In this document: one piece after another, positions 24,775 through 32,692 of the stretch
Layout of the letters: every line of letters starts with the position of its first letter
Numbering within the stretch: position 1 is the first letter of the stretch
Position numbers and translations under genes: made by a program
Notes under the pieces: model-generated
Databases searched by the model: none
What the model saw: only the letters and a program-made list of their open reading frames with translations
Told to the model about the DNA's origin: nothing
Source of the DNA: CAVYPR01 sp052145775
Lineage (GTDB): Bacteria; Actinomycetota; Acidimicrobiia; Acidimicrobiales; RAAP-2
Length of the DNA: 62,262 nt
Direction: 5' to 3'
Assembly: GCA_052145775.1 (NCBI GenBank)
Contig: JBKQNY010000129.1
Coordinates: forward strand, 1-62,262

Positions 24775-26436
24775 GTGGAGGGGCTCGGGGACCAGTCGGC
24801 GCACCCCGTACGAACAACGGGCGGACCCGGCGCCAGACAAGTCCGGTCCGGCGCCGTCGCCACCGCGGGGCTCGTCGTGCTCGCCGCCACCCTGGTCCTG
24901 GCCGGGCTGCTCGGTGCCTACCTGCGCGTGTGGATCGTCGCCCACGCGCCGGTCAACTCTGACGAGGCCGTGGTCGGCCTCATGGCCCGCAACATCCTCC
25001 ACGGCCACTTCTCGGCCTTCTTCTGGGGGCAGTCCTACGGCGGCGTCGAGCCCTACGTGGTGGCGCCGGCCTTCGCCCTGTTCGGCCAGTCGCCGCTCGT
25101 CTTGAACCTCACGCCGGTGGTGCTCTGCGCCGGGGCCGCCGTCGTGACCTGGCGCGTCGGGCGCCGGATCTTCGGCGACCCCGCGGGGTGCGCCGCGGCG
25201 GTGCTCTCGTGGGTGTGGTGCGAGTCGTCGCTGTGGAACTCCACCAAGGAGTACGGCTTCCACGAGGTGCTCCTCGTCATCGGGATGCTGGTGCTGCTCG
25301 AGGTCGTGCGGCTGGCCGACCAGGCCCGCGCCGGCGGCACCGGCTCGCTGGCGGACTGGGCGTGCCTGGGCGCGCTGGTCGGCGTGGGGTGGTGGGCGTC
25401 GCCGGAGATCGTGTACTTCGCCCTCCCCGGGGCCGTCGTGCTCGGCGTCGACCTCCGACACAGGGTGGGACCGTCGTTGGCCGGCCGCGCCGGCGTGGCC
25501 GCGGCGGCGATGGTCGTCGGGGCCCTCCCGTGGATCGTGGCCAGCTTCGCCGACGGCTTCGCCACCCTGCGGGCGTCGGGCGGCAGTCCGCGGCCGGGCA
25601 ACGGCTACGGCGACCGGCTCTCGACCTTCTTCACCCATGTCCTGCCGATGATCCTCGGGCTGCGGGTGGAGGGTGCCGGCGCCTGGGAGGGCCCGACCAC
25701 CTTCGGGGTGCTCGCCTACGTTGTCGTGCTCGCCTGTCTCGTGGCCGCGCTGGTGGTCGTCGCCACCAGGGTCCGGGCGTCGTGGCCGCTGGTGGCGGTG
25801 TGCGCGTCGTTCCCGCTCCTCTACGCCGCCTTCCCGTCGGCCTGGTTCTGGAACGACGGCCGCTACGCCATTTCGCTCACCCCGGTGCTGGCGCTCGTGC
25901 TGGTGGGCGGCGTCTGGACGGCCGCCGGCCGCCGGCTGGCGGTGTGGGCCACGGCCGGAGTGCTCGTGCTTGCCTCGGCCAGCACGCTGGTGGCCTTCAA
26001 CGACGGCTTCGGCGCGCTCTCCTCGCCCGGCCGGCTGGCGGCGTGGGGGGCGGACCCCGACGCCGACGTCCACGCGCTGTCGAGGGCGCTCGACGCCCGG
26101 CACGTCGCCGACGTCTACGCCGGGTACTGGGTCGCCTACGACCTGCAGTTCACCTCCGATGGGCGGATCGCCGCTTCGAGCACCGATCCCGACCGGGACC
26201 CGGCCGCCTCGCGCGCCGTGCGGGCGGCCAAGACGGCGGGCTGGGTCTTCGTCCGCCCGTCGGCCCTGTTCTCGGTCGAGTCACAGCTCGGGTCGGCCAC
26301 CGACCTCGAGCCCGCGGCGGACGAGCAAACACTCGTGTCGTGGCTCGACCGCCACCACGTGGCCTACCGGACCTTCGACGCCGGAGGTTTCGCGGTGGTG
26401 GTTCCCGACCGCAACGTCGGGCCGCCCCCCACCTGA
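24775..26436 (+). CDS. GT-C fold membrane glycosyltransferase-like protein (ArnT/PMT type)
   Basis: 553 residues with about 10-11 hydrophobic helices. The first periplasmic loop has the SDEAVVGLMARNILHG motif, with the acidic pair typical of GT39/GT83-like enzymes, and YGGVEPYVVAPAFALFG follows. A soluble C-terminal domain of about 140 residues follows the last helix. These enzymes move sugars from polyprenyl-phosphate donors outside the membrane; donor and acceptor are unknown here. The GTG at 24775 has AGGGGGA 8 bases upstream. The frame is open further upstream without a ribosome site. Confidence 0.75.
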   Translation: MEGLGDQSAHPVRTTGGPGARQVRSGAVATAGLVVLAATLVLAGLLGAYLRVWIVAHAPVNSDEAVVGLMARNILHGHFSAFFWGQSYGGVEPYVVAPAFALFGQSPLVLNLTPVVLCAGAAVVTWRVGRRIFGDPAGCAAAVLSWVWCESSLWNSTKEYGFHEVLLVIGMLVLLEVVRLADQARAGGTGSLADWACLGALVGVGWWASPEIVYFALPGAVVLGVDLRHRVGPSLAGRAGVAAAAMVVGALPWIVASFADGFATLRASGGSPRPGNGYGDRLSTFFTHVLPMILGLRVEGAGAWEGPTTFGVLAYVVVLACLVAALVVVATRVRASWPLVAVCASFPLLYAAFPSAWFWNDGRYAISLTPVLALVLVGGVWTAAGRRLAVWATAGVLVLASASTLVAFNDGFGALSSPGRLAAWGADPDADVHALSRALDARHVADVYAGYWVAYDLQFTSDGRIAASSTDPDRDPAASRAVRAAKTAGWVFVRPSALFSVESQLGSATDLEPAADEQTLVSWLDRHHVAYRTFDAGGFAVVVPDRNVGPPPT

Positions 26437-26473
26437 CCCCCCCGGCGCGCTCGGGCGTCGCCGGTCGGCGGCC

Positions 26474-27112
26474 TCAGTCCCGCCCGGCCCCGCCCTCGGT
26501 GGCGGTTGTCACCAGCTCCACCCGGCCGGTGGCGATGTCGCACACGGCCCCCACCACCAGCAGCCGCCCGGCGGCGGCGGCCGGGGCCAGCACCGGTTCG
26601 GAAGCCGCGAGGAGGGACACCTGGCGGCACACGTTCTCCCGGACAGCGCGCTCGAGACGGAGGTCGAAGGTTCCGTCGGCCACCGAGCGGGCGGCTGGGA
26701 GGACGGCGTCGACGACCGACTGGATGTCGCCCGGCACGGTCCCGTCCCGGTCGATCTGGTCGAGGGCGGCCGTGACCGCCCCGCACCCGCTGTGGCCCAT
26801 GACCATGAGCAGGACGGCGCCCAAGATCCCCACGCCGTACTCGATCGAGCCGCGCAGGATCGGGTGGGAGGCGGTGTTGCCGGCCACCCGGACCAAGAAC
26901 ACGTCGCCCAGCCCCTGGTCGAAGACGATCTCGGCCGGCACGCGCGAGTCCGAGCACGAGACGATGACGGCGAAGGGCGCCTGGCCCTCGGCCAGCTCGA
27001 CCCGACGGTCGCCGTCGAGGCCCTCGTGGCGCGAGTTCCCGGCCACGAACCGGGTGTTCCCCTCGAGCAGGCGGTCGAGCGCCTCGGCACCGGTGGTGGG
27101 CTGTGCGGCCAT
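26474..27112 (-). CDS. beta-class carbonic anhydrase
   Basis: Interconverts CO2 and bicarbonate in the cytoplasm. In 212 residues the zinc ligands C53, H107 and C110 are in SCSDSRVP and GHSGCGAV, with the catalytic Asp55-Arg57 pair in the first motif. GLGDVFLVRVAGN is also typical. The length is standard for the bacterial beta class. It ends convergently against the GT-C gene and lies 12 bases downstream of the lnt stop. Confidence 0.93.
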   Translation of the reverse strand: MAAQPTTGAEALDRLLEGNTRFVAGNSRHEGLDGDRRVELAEGQAPFAVIVSCSDSRVPAEIVFDQGLGDVFLVRVAGNTASHPILRGSIEYGVGILGAVLLMVMGHSGCGAVTAALDQIDRDGTVPGDIQSVVDAVLPAARSVADGTFDLRLERAVRENVCRQVSLLAASEPVLAPAAAAGRLLVVGAVCDIATGRVELVTTATEGGAGRD

Positions 27113-27124
27113 GCGCCGCGGACC

Positions 27125-28606
27125 CTACCCGAACCCTTCCCAGGGATCGGCCTCCCGCCGCCGGGAGGCGGCGACCCAGGCGAGGATGAGGGCGACCGCC
27201 GACAGCATGAGCTCCGGGAGGTCGCCGAACCTCTCGTAGAGGGTGCTGTCGGTCCGCAGGGCGACGGTCCCCTCGAGCACCTGGCGTCGTCCGAGCACCG
27301 AGCGCTCGACGACGGTCCCCCCGGCGTCGACGACGGCCGAGAGACCGGTCGGGGCGGCCTGCACCAGGTCCCTGCCCTCCTCGACGGCCTGCACCCGGGC
27401 GGCCGCCAGCTCCTGGGTCGGGACCTGGCTGGCGCTGTAGGAGGAGGCGTTGGTGGGGACCACGAGGAGCTCGGCGCCGTCGCGCACCGACGACCGCCCG
27501 CGCCCGGCGTAGAAGACCTCGTAGGAGACGAGCACCCCCAGCGGCGCGGCGGGGGTCCGCAGCAGCCCGGATCCGTGGCCCAGCACCGCTGTCCTGGGCA
27601 CCCCGTTCAGGCCGGCGAAGTGGGCGAAGAAGCCGCGCCACGGCACGTACTCGCCGAAGGGCACGCGGTGGACCTTCTCGTACGTGCCCACCACCCGGCC
27701 GGCCGGGCCCCACGCCACCACCTCGTTGTAGAAGGTGGTGGGCGACGCCGGCTCGGTCACCCCGGCCACGACGGTCGCCCGCAGCCGCCGGGCCACAGCC
27801 GAGAGGTCCCGGGCCTGGGGGCTCCCGGCGAGCGGCCGTGTGAGCGCCACCACGTCCTCGGGCCAGACCACCAGCCGGGGACCCGGCCCTCGGCGGCCGA
27901 GGTGGGTGGTGGCAGCCAGCTGGGCGGCGAAGGCGTCGGACGGGTCGCCCTCCTGGTCGGTGACCCCCCGCCGCCCGCCACCCTGCACCGCGGCCACCCG
28001 CAGGTGGCCGACGGCCGGCCCGCCGTCGGGGGCGAGCCCCCCGGCCACGGCGAGGGCCACCACCGCCGCCAGCAGGGCGGCCCCCGCTTTCGCCCCGGGC
28101 GCGGGCCGGGCGCGGGACGCCAGGGCCATGGCCAGCTCGCCGAGCCCGGCGCCACCCAGCCAGACCACCCCACCCAGCAGCAGGGGGCCGCCCAGCCGGG
28201 CCGCGCCCAGCAGGGGGCCGCCGGCCTGGCCGAGGAAGATGCCGCCGATGGGCAGCCCGCCGAAGGGCCACGCCATGCGCACCGCCTCGGCCAGGGTGAA
28301 GGCCGCCGGGAAGGCCGCCCAACGGCCGCGCCCGGGGGGGACGAGCACGGCAGCGGCACCCATCGACAGGGCCTCGACCGCCATGAGGACCGCCGCGCCG
28401 TACCAGTTGAACTCGCGCGCCCAGGCCAGTCCCGGGACGTAGCAGCCCAGCCCGGCCACCCACCCCGCCCACAGCCGCGTGCGCGCCCGCAGGCCGGCCA
28501 GCCGCCAGTAGAGGAGGGCCGCCCCGCAGAAGGCGAGCGGCCACCACCCCCAGGGCGGGAGGGAGAGGGCGAGCCCCGCCCCGGCGGCGAGGGAGGGGAG
28601 GGCCAC
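27125..28606 (-). CDS. lnt: apolipoprotein N-acyltransferase homologue with serine at the catalytic cysteine position
   Basis: 493 residues. Six or seven N-terminal helices (about 1-190) precede a nitrilase-like domain (about 200-450) and a last helix, the Lnt layout. The triad glutamate (VVWPEDVVAL) and lysine (YEKVHRVPFGEYVPW) are present. The ICYE cysteine motif reads LVSYEVFY, with a TCC serine codon at bases 27524-27526. The enzyme would normally N-acylate lipoproteins in the membrane through a thioester; activity without the cysteine is uncertain. GTG 28606 is the first in-frame start before the first helix, without a strong ribosome site. It follows hemY by 68 bases. Confidence 0.85.
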   Translation of the reverse strand: MALPSLAAGAGLALSLPPWGWWPLAFCGAALLYWRLAGLRARTRLWAGWVAGLGCYVPGLAWAREFNWYGAAVLMAVEALSMGAAAVLVPPGRGRWAAFPAAFTLAEAVRMAWPFGGLPIGGIFLGQAGGPLLGAARLGGPLLLGGVVWLGGAGLGELAMALASRARPAPGAKAGAALLAAVVALAVAGGLAPDGGPAVGHLRVAAVQGGGRRGVTDQEGDPSDAFAAQLAATTHLGRRGPGPRLVVWPEDVVALTRPLAGSPQARDLSAVARRLRATVVAGVTEPASPTTFYNEVVAWGPAGRVVGTYEKVHRVPFGEYVPWRGFFAHFAGLNGVPRTAVLGHGSGLLRTPAAPLGVLVSYEVFYAGRGRSSVRDGAELLVVPTNASSYSASQVPTQELAAARVQAVEEGRDLVQAAPTGLSAVVDAGGTVVERSVLGRRQVLEGTVALRTDSTLYERFGDLPELMLSAVALILAWVAASRRREADPWEGFG

Positions 28607-28674
28607 CCGGCCGCGGCGACCGCCGGAACCGTCACCCCCACGCCGTCCCCGCCCCCGGCCCCGCGGCGGGAGGC

Positions 28675-30207
28675 TCAACGGGCGCGCCCGCCGTCCCCCG
28701 CTCCCGACAGCACCTCGCGGGCCGCCGCCCTCCCGCTGGCCACGCACGCCGGGATGCCCACGCCGCGGTAGGCGGCGCCGGCCACGGCCAGGCCGCCCAG
28801 ACGGCGGACCGCCGACTCGATCCCGGTCACCCGCAGCAGGTGGTGCACCCGATACTGGGGGAGGGCGTCGGGCCAGTGCGTGACCATGGACGCCGTGGCC
28901 TCGCCCTCCACCCCGAGCAGGACGCCGAGCTCGCCCGCCACGCGTGCCACAAGCTCGTCCTCGGCCAGCCCGACCGGCCGGTCGTCGCCGAACCGGCCCA
29001 CCGAGGCCCGCAGCAGGACCTCCCCCGGGCGAGACAGGTGGGGCCACTTGATTGTGAGGTAGGTGCACGCCGTCACCAGGAACGGCCCGCTCACGAGGGA
29101 TCGGGGGAGCGTGGCGGCGCGCGGGACGAGCAGCCCGGTCCCCGCCAGCCCGTCGGGGACGGCCCCCTCGGGGTAGGCGAAGGTGACGGTGGCGACCGTT
29201 GAGTAGTCGATGCCGCGCAGCAAGGTCGCCGTCTCGGGGTCGTGCGGCGCCAGGAGGTCCGCGGCCGGGCCGGCCGGTAGGGCCAGGACCACCCGGTCGG
29301 CGCGCACCGGGCCCCCGGCGGTGCGCAGCACCCACGCCGCCGTGCCCGGCTCCCGCTCGAGCCCGTCGACCCGGCAGCCGGTCCTGACCGCCACGTCGCG
29401 GGAGGCCAGGGCGCCCCGCATCCGTTCGCCGAGGGCGCCCAGTCCGCCGCGCAGGGACCAGAAGGCCGGCGGCGCGGCCCCGGCGGACCCGGCCACCCCC
29501 TCGGGAGTCCCGGCCGCCGTACCGGTGGCCTGGGCGACGGCGGTCGCACGCCGGAGCGACCGCATGAAGCCGCCGCGGCGTTGGGCCACGGCCAGGAGGA
29601 GGGGGTAGACGGCGGCGGCGCTCATGTCGTCGACCCCGCCGGCGTAGATCCCGCCGATGAGCGGATCCACCAGCCGTTCCACGACCCTCCGGCCAAGCTT
29701 GTGGGCGACCAGGGGACCGACCGCCCGGTCGCCGAGCGGGCCGCGCAGGTCGCGGCGGGGCAGGAGCACGTCGAGGGCGAGGCGTGCCGAGCCCCACGGC
29801 CCCAACACCCGAGAGCGCGCCGTGGGCAGGAACCGGGTCGGCTCGCCCACGGCCAGGGACCCCGGGAGGGTGCGACGGCGTCCGCCGACCCACACCGCCG
29901 CCCCCGAGGCGCCGATGGGGACCAGGTCGTCGCCGAGGCCGATCTCCCGGCAGAGGTCCGCCGCCTCGGGGCGGCGGCCGAGGAACCCGTCGGGGCCGAC
30001 GTCCACGCCGCCCGGCCCGAACGGCTCCGACCGGAGCTTGCCCCCGAGCCGTTCGCCCGCCTCGACCACCACCACGTGGGGGGTGGAGGCGTCGGGCCCG
30101 CCGGCGCCGCCGCTCAGCTCCCAGGCGGCCGCCAAGCCGGTGACCCCCCCGCCCACCACGGCGACGGTCGGGCGGGCCGGGCCGGCCGGCACCGGGGTGT
30201 CAGCCAT
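28675..30207 (-). CDS. hemY: coproporphyrinogen/protoporphyrinogen III oxidase (HemY/HemG, CgoX)
   Basis: FAD-dependent oxidase of late heme synthesis, 510 residues. The N-terminal dinucleotide motif is VAVVGGGVTGLAAAWEL and the C-terminal motif is LAVAGAAYRGVGIPACVASG. It is third in the order hemE-hemH-hemY, as in Bacillus hemEHY, which favours the coproporphyrin-dependent route, where oxidation precedes iron insertion. The substrate (copro- or protoporphyrinogen) is not decided by the sequence. ATG 30207 overlaps the hemH stop by 8 bases. No hemQ is in the window. Confidence 0.93.
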   Translation of the reverse strand: MADTPVPAGPARPTVAVVGGGVTGLAAAWELSGGAGGPDASTPHVVVVEAGERLGGKLRSEPFGPGGVDVGPDGFLGRRPEAADLCREIGLGDDLVPIGASGAAVWVGGRRRTLPGSLAVGEPTRFLPTARSRVLGPWGSARLALDVLLPRRDLRGPLGDRAVGPLVAHKLGRRVVERLVDPLIGGIYAGGVDDMSAAAVYPLLLAVAQRRGGFMRSLRRATAVAQATGTAAGTPEGVAGSAGAAPPAFWSLRGGLGALGERMRGALASRDVAVRTGCRVDGLEREPGTAAWVLRTAGGPVRADRVVLALPAGPAADLLAPHDPETATLLRGIDYSTVATVTFAYPEGAVPDGLAGTGLLVPRAATLPRSLVSGPFLVTACTYLTIKWPHLSRPGEVLLRASVGRFGDDRPVGLAEDELVARVAGELGVLLGVEGEATASMVTHWPDALPQYRVHHLLRVTGIESAVRRLGGLAVAGAAYRGVGIPACVASGRAAAREVLSGAGDGGRAR

Positions 30208-31141
30208 CGCCGGTCGCCACCACCACGCGGGCCAGGACAGAGAGGAAGGCCGGGTCGTCGTTGAGCGAGGCCGTGCGGGCGTAGGCGAGGCCCGCCTTCT
30301 CGGCCGCCGCCCGGGCCTCGACGTCCAGGTCGTAGAGGACCTCGAGGTGGTCCGAGACGAAGCCGACGGGGCAGAGCACCACGGCGTCGACCCCGCGGTC
30401 GCCGAGCCCGGCGATGACCGACAGCACGTCGGGCCCGAGCCACGGATCGGGGGTGCGCCCGGCGCTCTGCCACGCCACCTGCCAGGGGACGGCGCGGCCG
30501 TCGAGGCCGGCGACCACCGCCACCGCCGAGGCCGAGGCGGTCACCTGGTCGGGGTAGGGGTCGCCCTCGGCCACCACCCGCTCGGGGAGCGAGTGTGCGG
30601 TGAACAGGACCGCCGGGTGCCGTGCGCCGCCCGGCAGGGCCGAGAGGGCGTCGCGCAGCCGCCCGGCCAGGAGGTCGGCGAACCCCGGCGCCTCCCACCA
30701 CTGGTCGACCGGGGTGAAGGGTGGCGCCGCCGTCGAGTCCGCCAGGGCCCGGGCGGCCCGGGCCAGGTACTCGCCCGAGCCCATCGAGGACCGGTGCGGG
30801 GTGAGGACCAGCCCCACCACCTTCTCCGCCCCCGAGGTGGCCAGACCGGCCGCCGCCTCCTCGATGGAGGGGTCGGTGTGCTTGGCGCCGAAGGCGACGA
30901 GGTAACGGCCGGGACGCTCGGCATCCAACCGTGCGGCCAGGCCGGCCACCTGCGCGGCGGTGCGGACGGCCAACGGCGAGACGCCCCCAATGGCCTCATA
31001 GCGGTGCTGCAGGTCGGCCAGCTGCTCGGCCGAGGGCGGGTGGCCCCGGCGGATGCGGGTGTAGAAGGGCTCGATCTCCTCGGGGGTGGCCGGCGTCCCG
31101 TGGGCCATGACCAGCACCCCGACCAGTCCACCCTCACCCAT
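30200..31141 (-). CDS. hemH: ferrochelatase (HemH/CpfC)
   Basis: Inserts iron into the porphyrin in heme synthesis. 313 residues. Motifs are MAHGTPATPEEIEPFYTRIRRGHPP, LVLTPHRSSMGSGEYLARA, FTAHSLPERVV (catalytic histidine) and CPVGFVSDHLEVLYDLD (conserved glutamate). ATG 31141 overlaps the hemE stop by 8 bases. The final bases overlap the hemY start. The order with hemE and hemY suggests coproporphyrin ferrochelatase activity. Confidence 0.94.
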   Translation of the reverse strand: MGEGGLVGVLVMAHGTPATPEEIEPFYTRIRRGHPPSAEQLADLQHRYEAIGGVSPLAVRTAAQVAGLAARLDAERPGRYLVAFGAKHTDPSIEEAAAGLATSGAEKVVGLVLTPHRSSMGSGEYLARAARALADSTAAPPFTPVDQWWEAPGFADLLAGRLRDALSALPGGARHPAVLFTAHSLPERVVAEGDPYPDQVTASASAVAVVAGLDGRAVPWQVAWQSAGRTPDPWLGPDVLSVIAGLGDRGVDAVVLCPVGFVSDHLEVLYDLDVEARAAAEKAGLAYARTASLNDDPAFLSVLARVVVATGDG

Positions 31142-32210
31142 GGACCACCCCGGCGCGACCCTCGGCGTGGACCAGCTCGACCACGGCGGCCAGGATGCCG
31201 GGGTCGGTCTCGGGCAGGACGCCGTGCCCCAGGTTGAAGACGTGGCCGGCCCGGTCACCGGCCCGCTCGAGCACGTCGCGGGTCTCAGCCTCCACCACCG
31301 CCCACGGGGCGAGGCAGACGGCGGGGTCGAGGTTGCCCTGGACGGCACGTCCCAGCCCCACGCGGCGGCGGGCCTCGTCGAGGGGGACCCGCCAGTCGAC
31401 CCCCACCACGTCGGCCCCGGCACCGCCCATGAGGGCGAGGAGCTCGCCGGTGCCGACGCCGAAGAGGATCGACGGCACGTCGAGGTCCGCCAGCCCCTCG
31501 AGCACGCGACGGGTGGCGGGAAGGGCGAACCGCTCGTACTGGCCCGGCGAGAGGCAGCCGGCCCAGCTGTCGAAGAGCTGCACGGCGTCGGCCCCCGCCT
31601 CCACCTGCGCGCGCAGGAAGGTGAGCGCCAGGTCGGCCAGGCGGTCCATGAGCGCCCCCCAGGTCGCCGGGTCCGCGTGCATGAGCGCCTTCACCTTGGC
31701 GAAGGTGCGCGACGGCCCCCCCTCCACCAGGTAGCTGGCCACCTTGAACGGGGCGCCGGCGAAGCCGATGAGCGGCACCCCCGACGACCCGAGCTCGCGG
31801 GTGACGAGCCGCACCGCCTCGACCACGTGGCCGATGTCCTCCGCCGGGTCGAGCGGTCGGAGGCGTCCTAAGTCCGCGGGCGAGCGGAACGGCTGGTGGA
31901 CGACCGGCCCCCGACCGGGCACCACCTCCACCCCGAAACCCACGGCATGCACCGGCACCACGATGTCGGAGAAGAGGATGGCCGCGTCGACCCCGTAGCG
32001 GCGGACCGGCTGCAGGGTGACCTCGGCCGCCAGTTCGGGGTCGGCGATGGCGCCGAGGATGTCGCCGTCGCCGCGCGCCGCCCGGTACTCGGGCAGGGAG
32101 CGACCGGCCTGGCGCATGAACCAGACCGGGGTGCGGGCGACCGGGAGGCCCCGGCAGGCCTGGAGGAAGGGCGCCGGGGACGGTGGAGCGACGGGCGGTG
32201 CGCTGCTCAA
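31134..32210 (-). CDS. hemE: uroporphyrinogen decarboxylase
   Basis: Converts uroporphyrinogen III to coproporphyrinogen III. 358 residues. The signature TPVWFMRQAGRSLPEYRAAR is present, followed by ILFSDIVVP and QLFDSWAGCLSPGQYERF. The start is TTG 32210, which forms a TTGA overlap with the stop of the upstream YbjQ-like gene; the next starts would cut into FLQACRG, which is normally part of the family N-terminus. It is the first heme gene of the ybjQ-hemE-hemH-hemY run. Confidence 0.94.
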   Translation of the reverse strand: MSSAPPVAPPSPAPFLQACRGLPVARTPVWFMRQAGRSLPEYRAARGDGDILGAIADPELAAEVTLQPVRRYGVDAAILFSDIVVPVHAVGFGVEVVPGRGPVVHQPFRSPADLGRLRPLDPAEDIGHVVEAVRLVTRELGSSGVPLIGFAGAPFKVASYLVEGGPSRTFAKVKALMHADPATWGALMDRLADLALTFLRAQVEAGADAVQLFDSWAGCLSPGQYERFALPATRRVLEGLADLDVPSILFGVGTGELLALMGGAGADVVGVDWRVPLDEARRRVGLGRAVQGNLDPAVCLAPWAVVEAETRDVLERAGDRAGHVFNLGHGVLPETDPGILAAVVELVHAEGRAGVVHG

Positions 32211-32530
32211 GCCGCGGGCTCGATCACGACGGCGGTGCCGAAGGCGCGGAGCTCGGTCGAGTTGCCCCCCATCTCCGAGGTGTCGATGCGCATGGCCGGG
32301 ACGGCGCTGGCCCCCTTGGCCGTGGCCTCCTCCGCCATCCGCTCGATGACCTCCTGCCGGCTGGTGCGGAGGTTCTTGGTCACGCCCTCGAGTTCACCGC
32401 CGGCCGGCGATTTGAATCCCGCGCCGAGATGGGAGCACGCGTTGTGCGAGCGCACCGTGAGGCCGAAGCGCTCCCTGAGCACGCGGGTGACTCGGTGGCC
32501 AGGGACGTCGTTCATGGTCGAGATGAGCAT
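32207..32530 (-). CDS. YbjQ/UPF0145-family protein
   Basis: 107 residues of the YbjQ fold, sometimes labelled heavy-metal-binding domain: MLISTMNDVPGHRVTRVLRERFGLTVRS, LEGVTKNLRTSRQEVIERM and ATAKGASAVPAMRIDTSEM, with the typical ELRAFGTAVVIE end. Homologues form small ring-shaped oligomers of unclear function. Its stop overlaps the hemE TTG start, so it seems to head the heme operon. The start ATG lies close to the divergent HelD gene. Confidence 0.85.
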   Translation of the reverse strand: MLISTMNDVPGHRVTRVLRERFGLTVRSHNACSHLGAGFKSPAGGELEGVTKNLRTSRQEVIERMAEEATAKGASAVPAMRIDTSEMGGNSTELRAFGTAVVIEPAA

Positions 32531-32646
32531 GGCCGCCTCCAGTGGGCACGGGTCCCGACAGGGTCCGGGCCCCTCAGATCATCGCAGGCCGCAGGGCCGG
32601 CGGCCATCCACCGGAGGGCTCCGGCCGGGACCGCCCGGGCGGGCCC

Positions 32647-32652
32647 TAGAAT
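32647..32652 (+). promoter_or_regulatory. possible -10 element for the helD gene
   Basis: TAGAAT (5 of 6 matches to TATAAT) in an otherwise very GC-rich divergent spacer, 40 bases before the HelD start. No -35 like TTGACA is visible at the right spacing. Confidence 0.3.
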
Positions 32653-32692
32653 CGGACGTTCGGCCGTCACGCCGTCGGAGGAAGGGACTGAC

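Noticed and set aside
25673..28771. A frame of over 1000 codons across the GT-C, carbonic anhydrase and lnt genes
   Set aside because: It is composed of low-complexity Arg/Pro/Gly/His sequence and conflicts with three well-supported genes in other frames.
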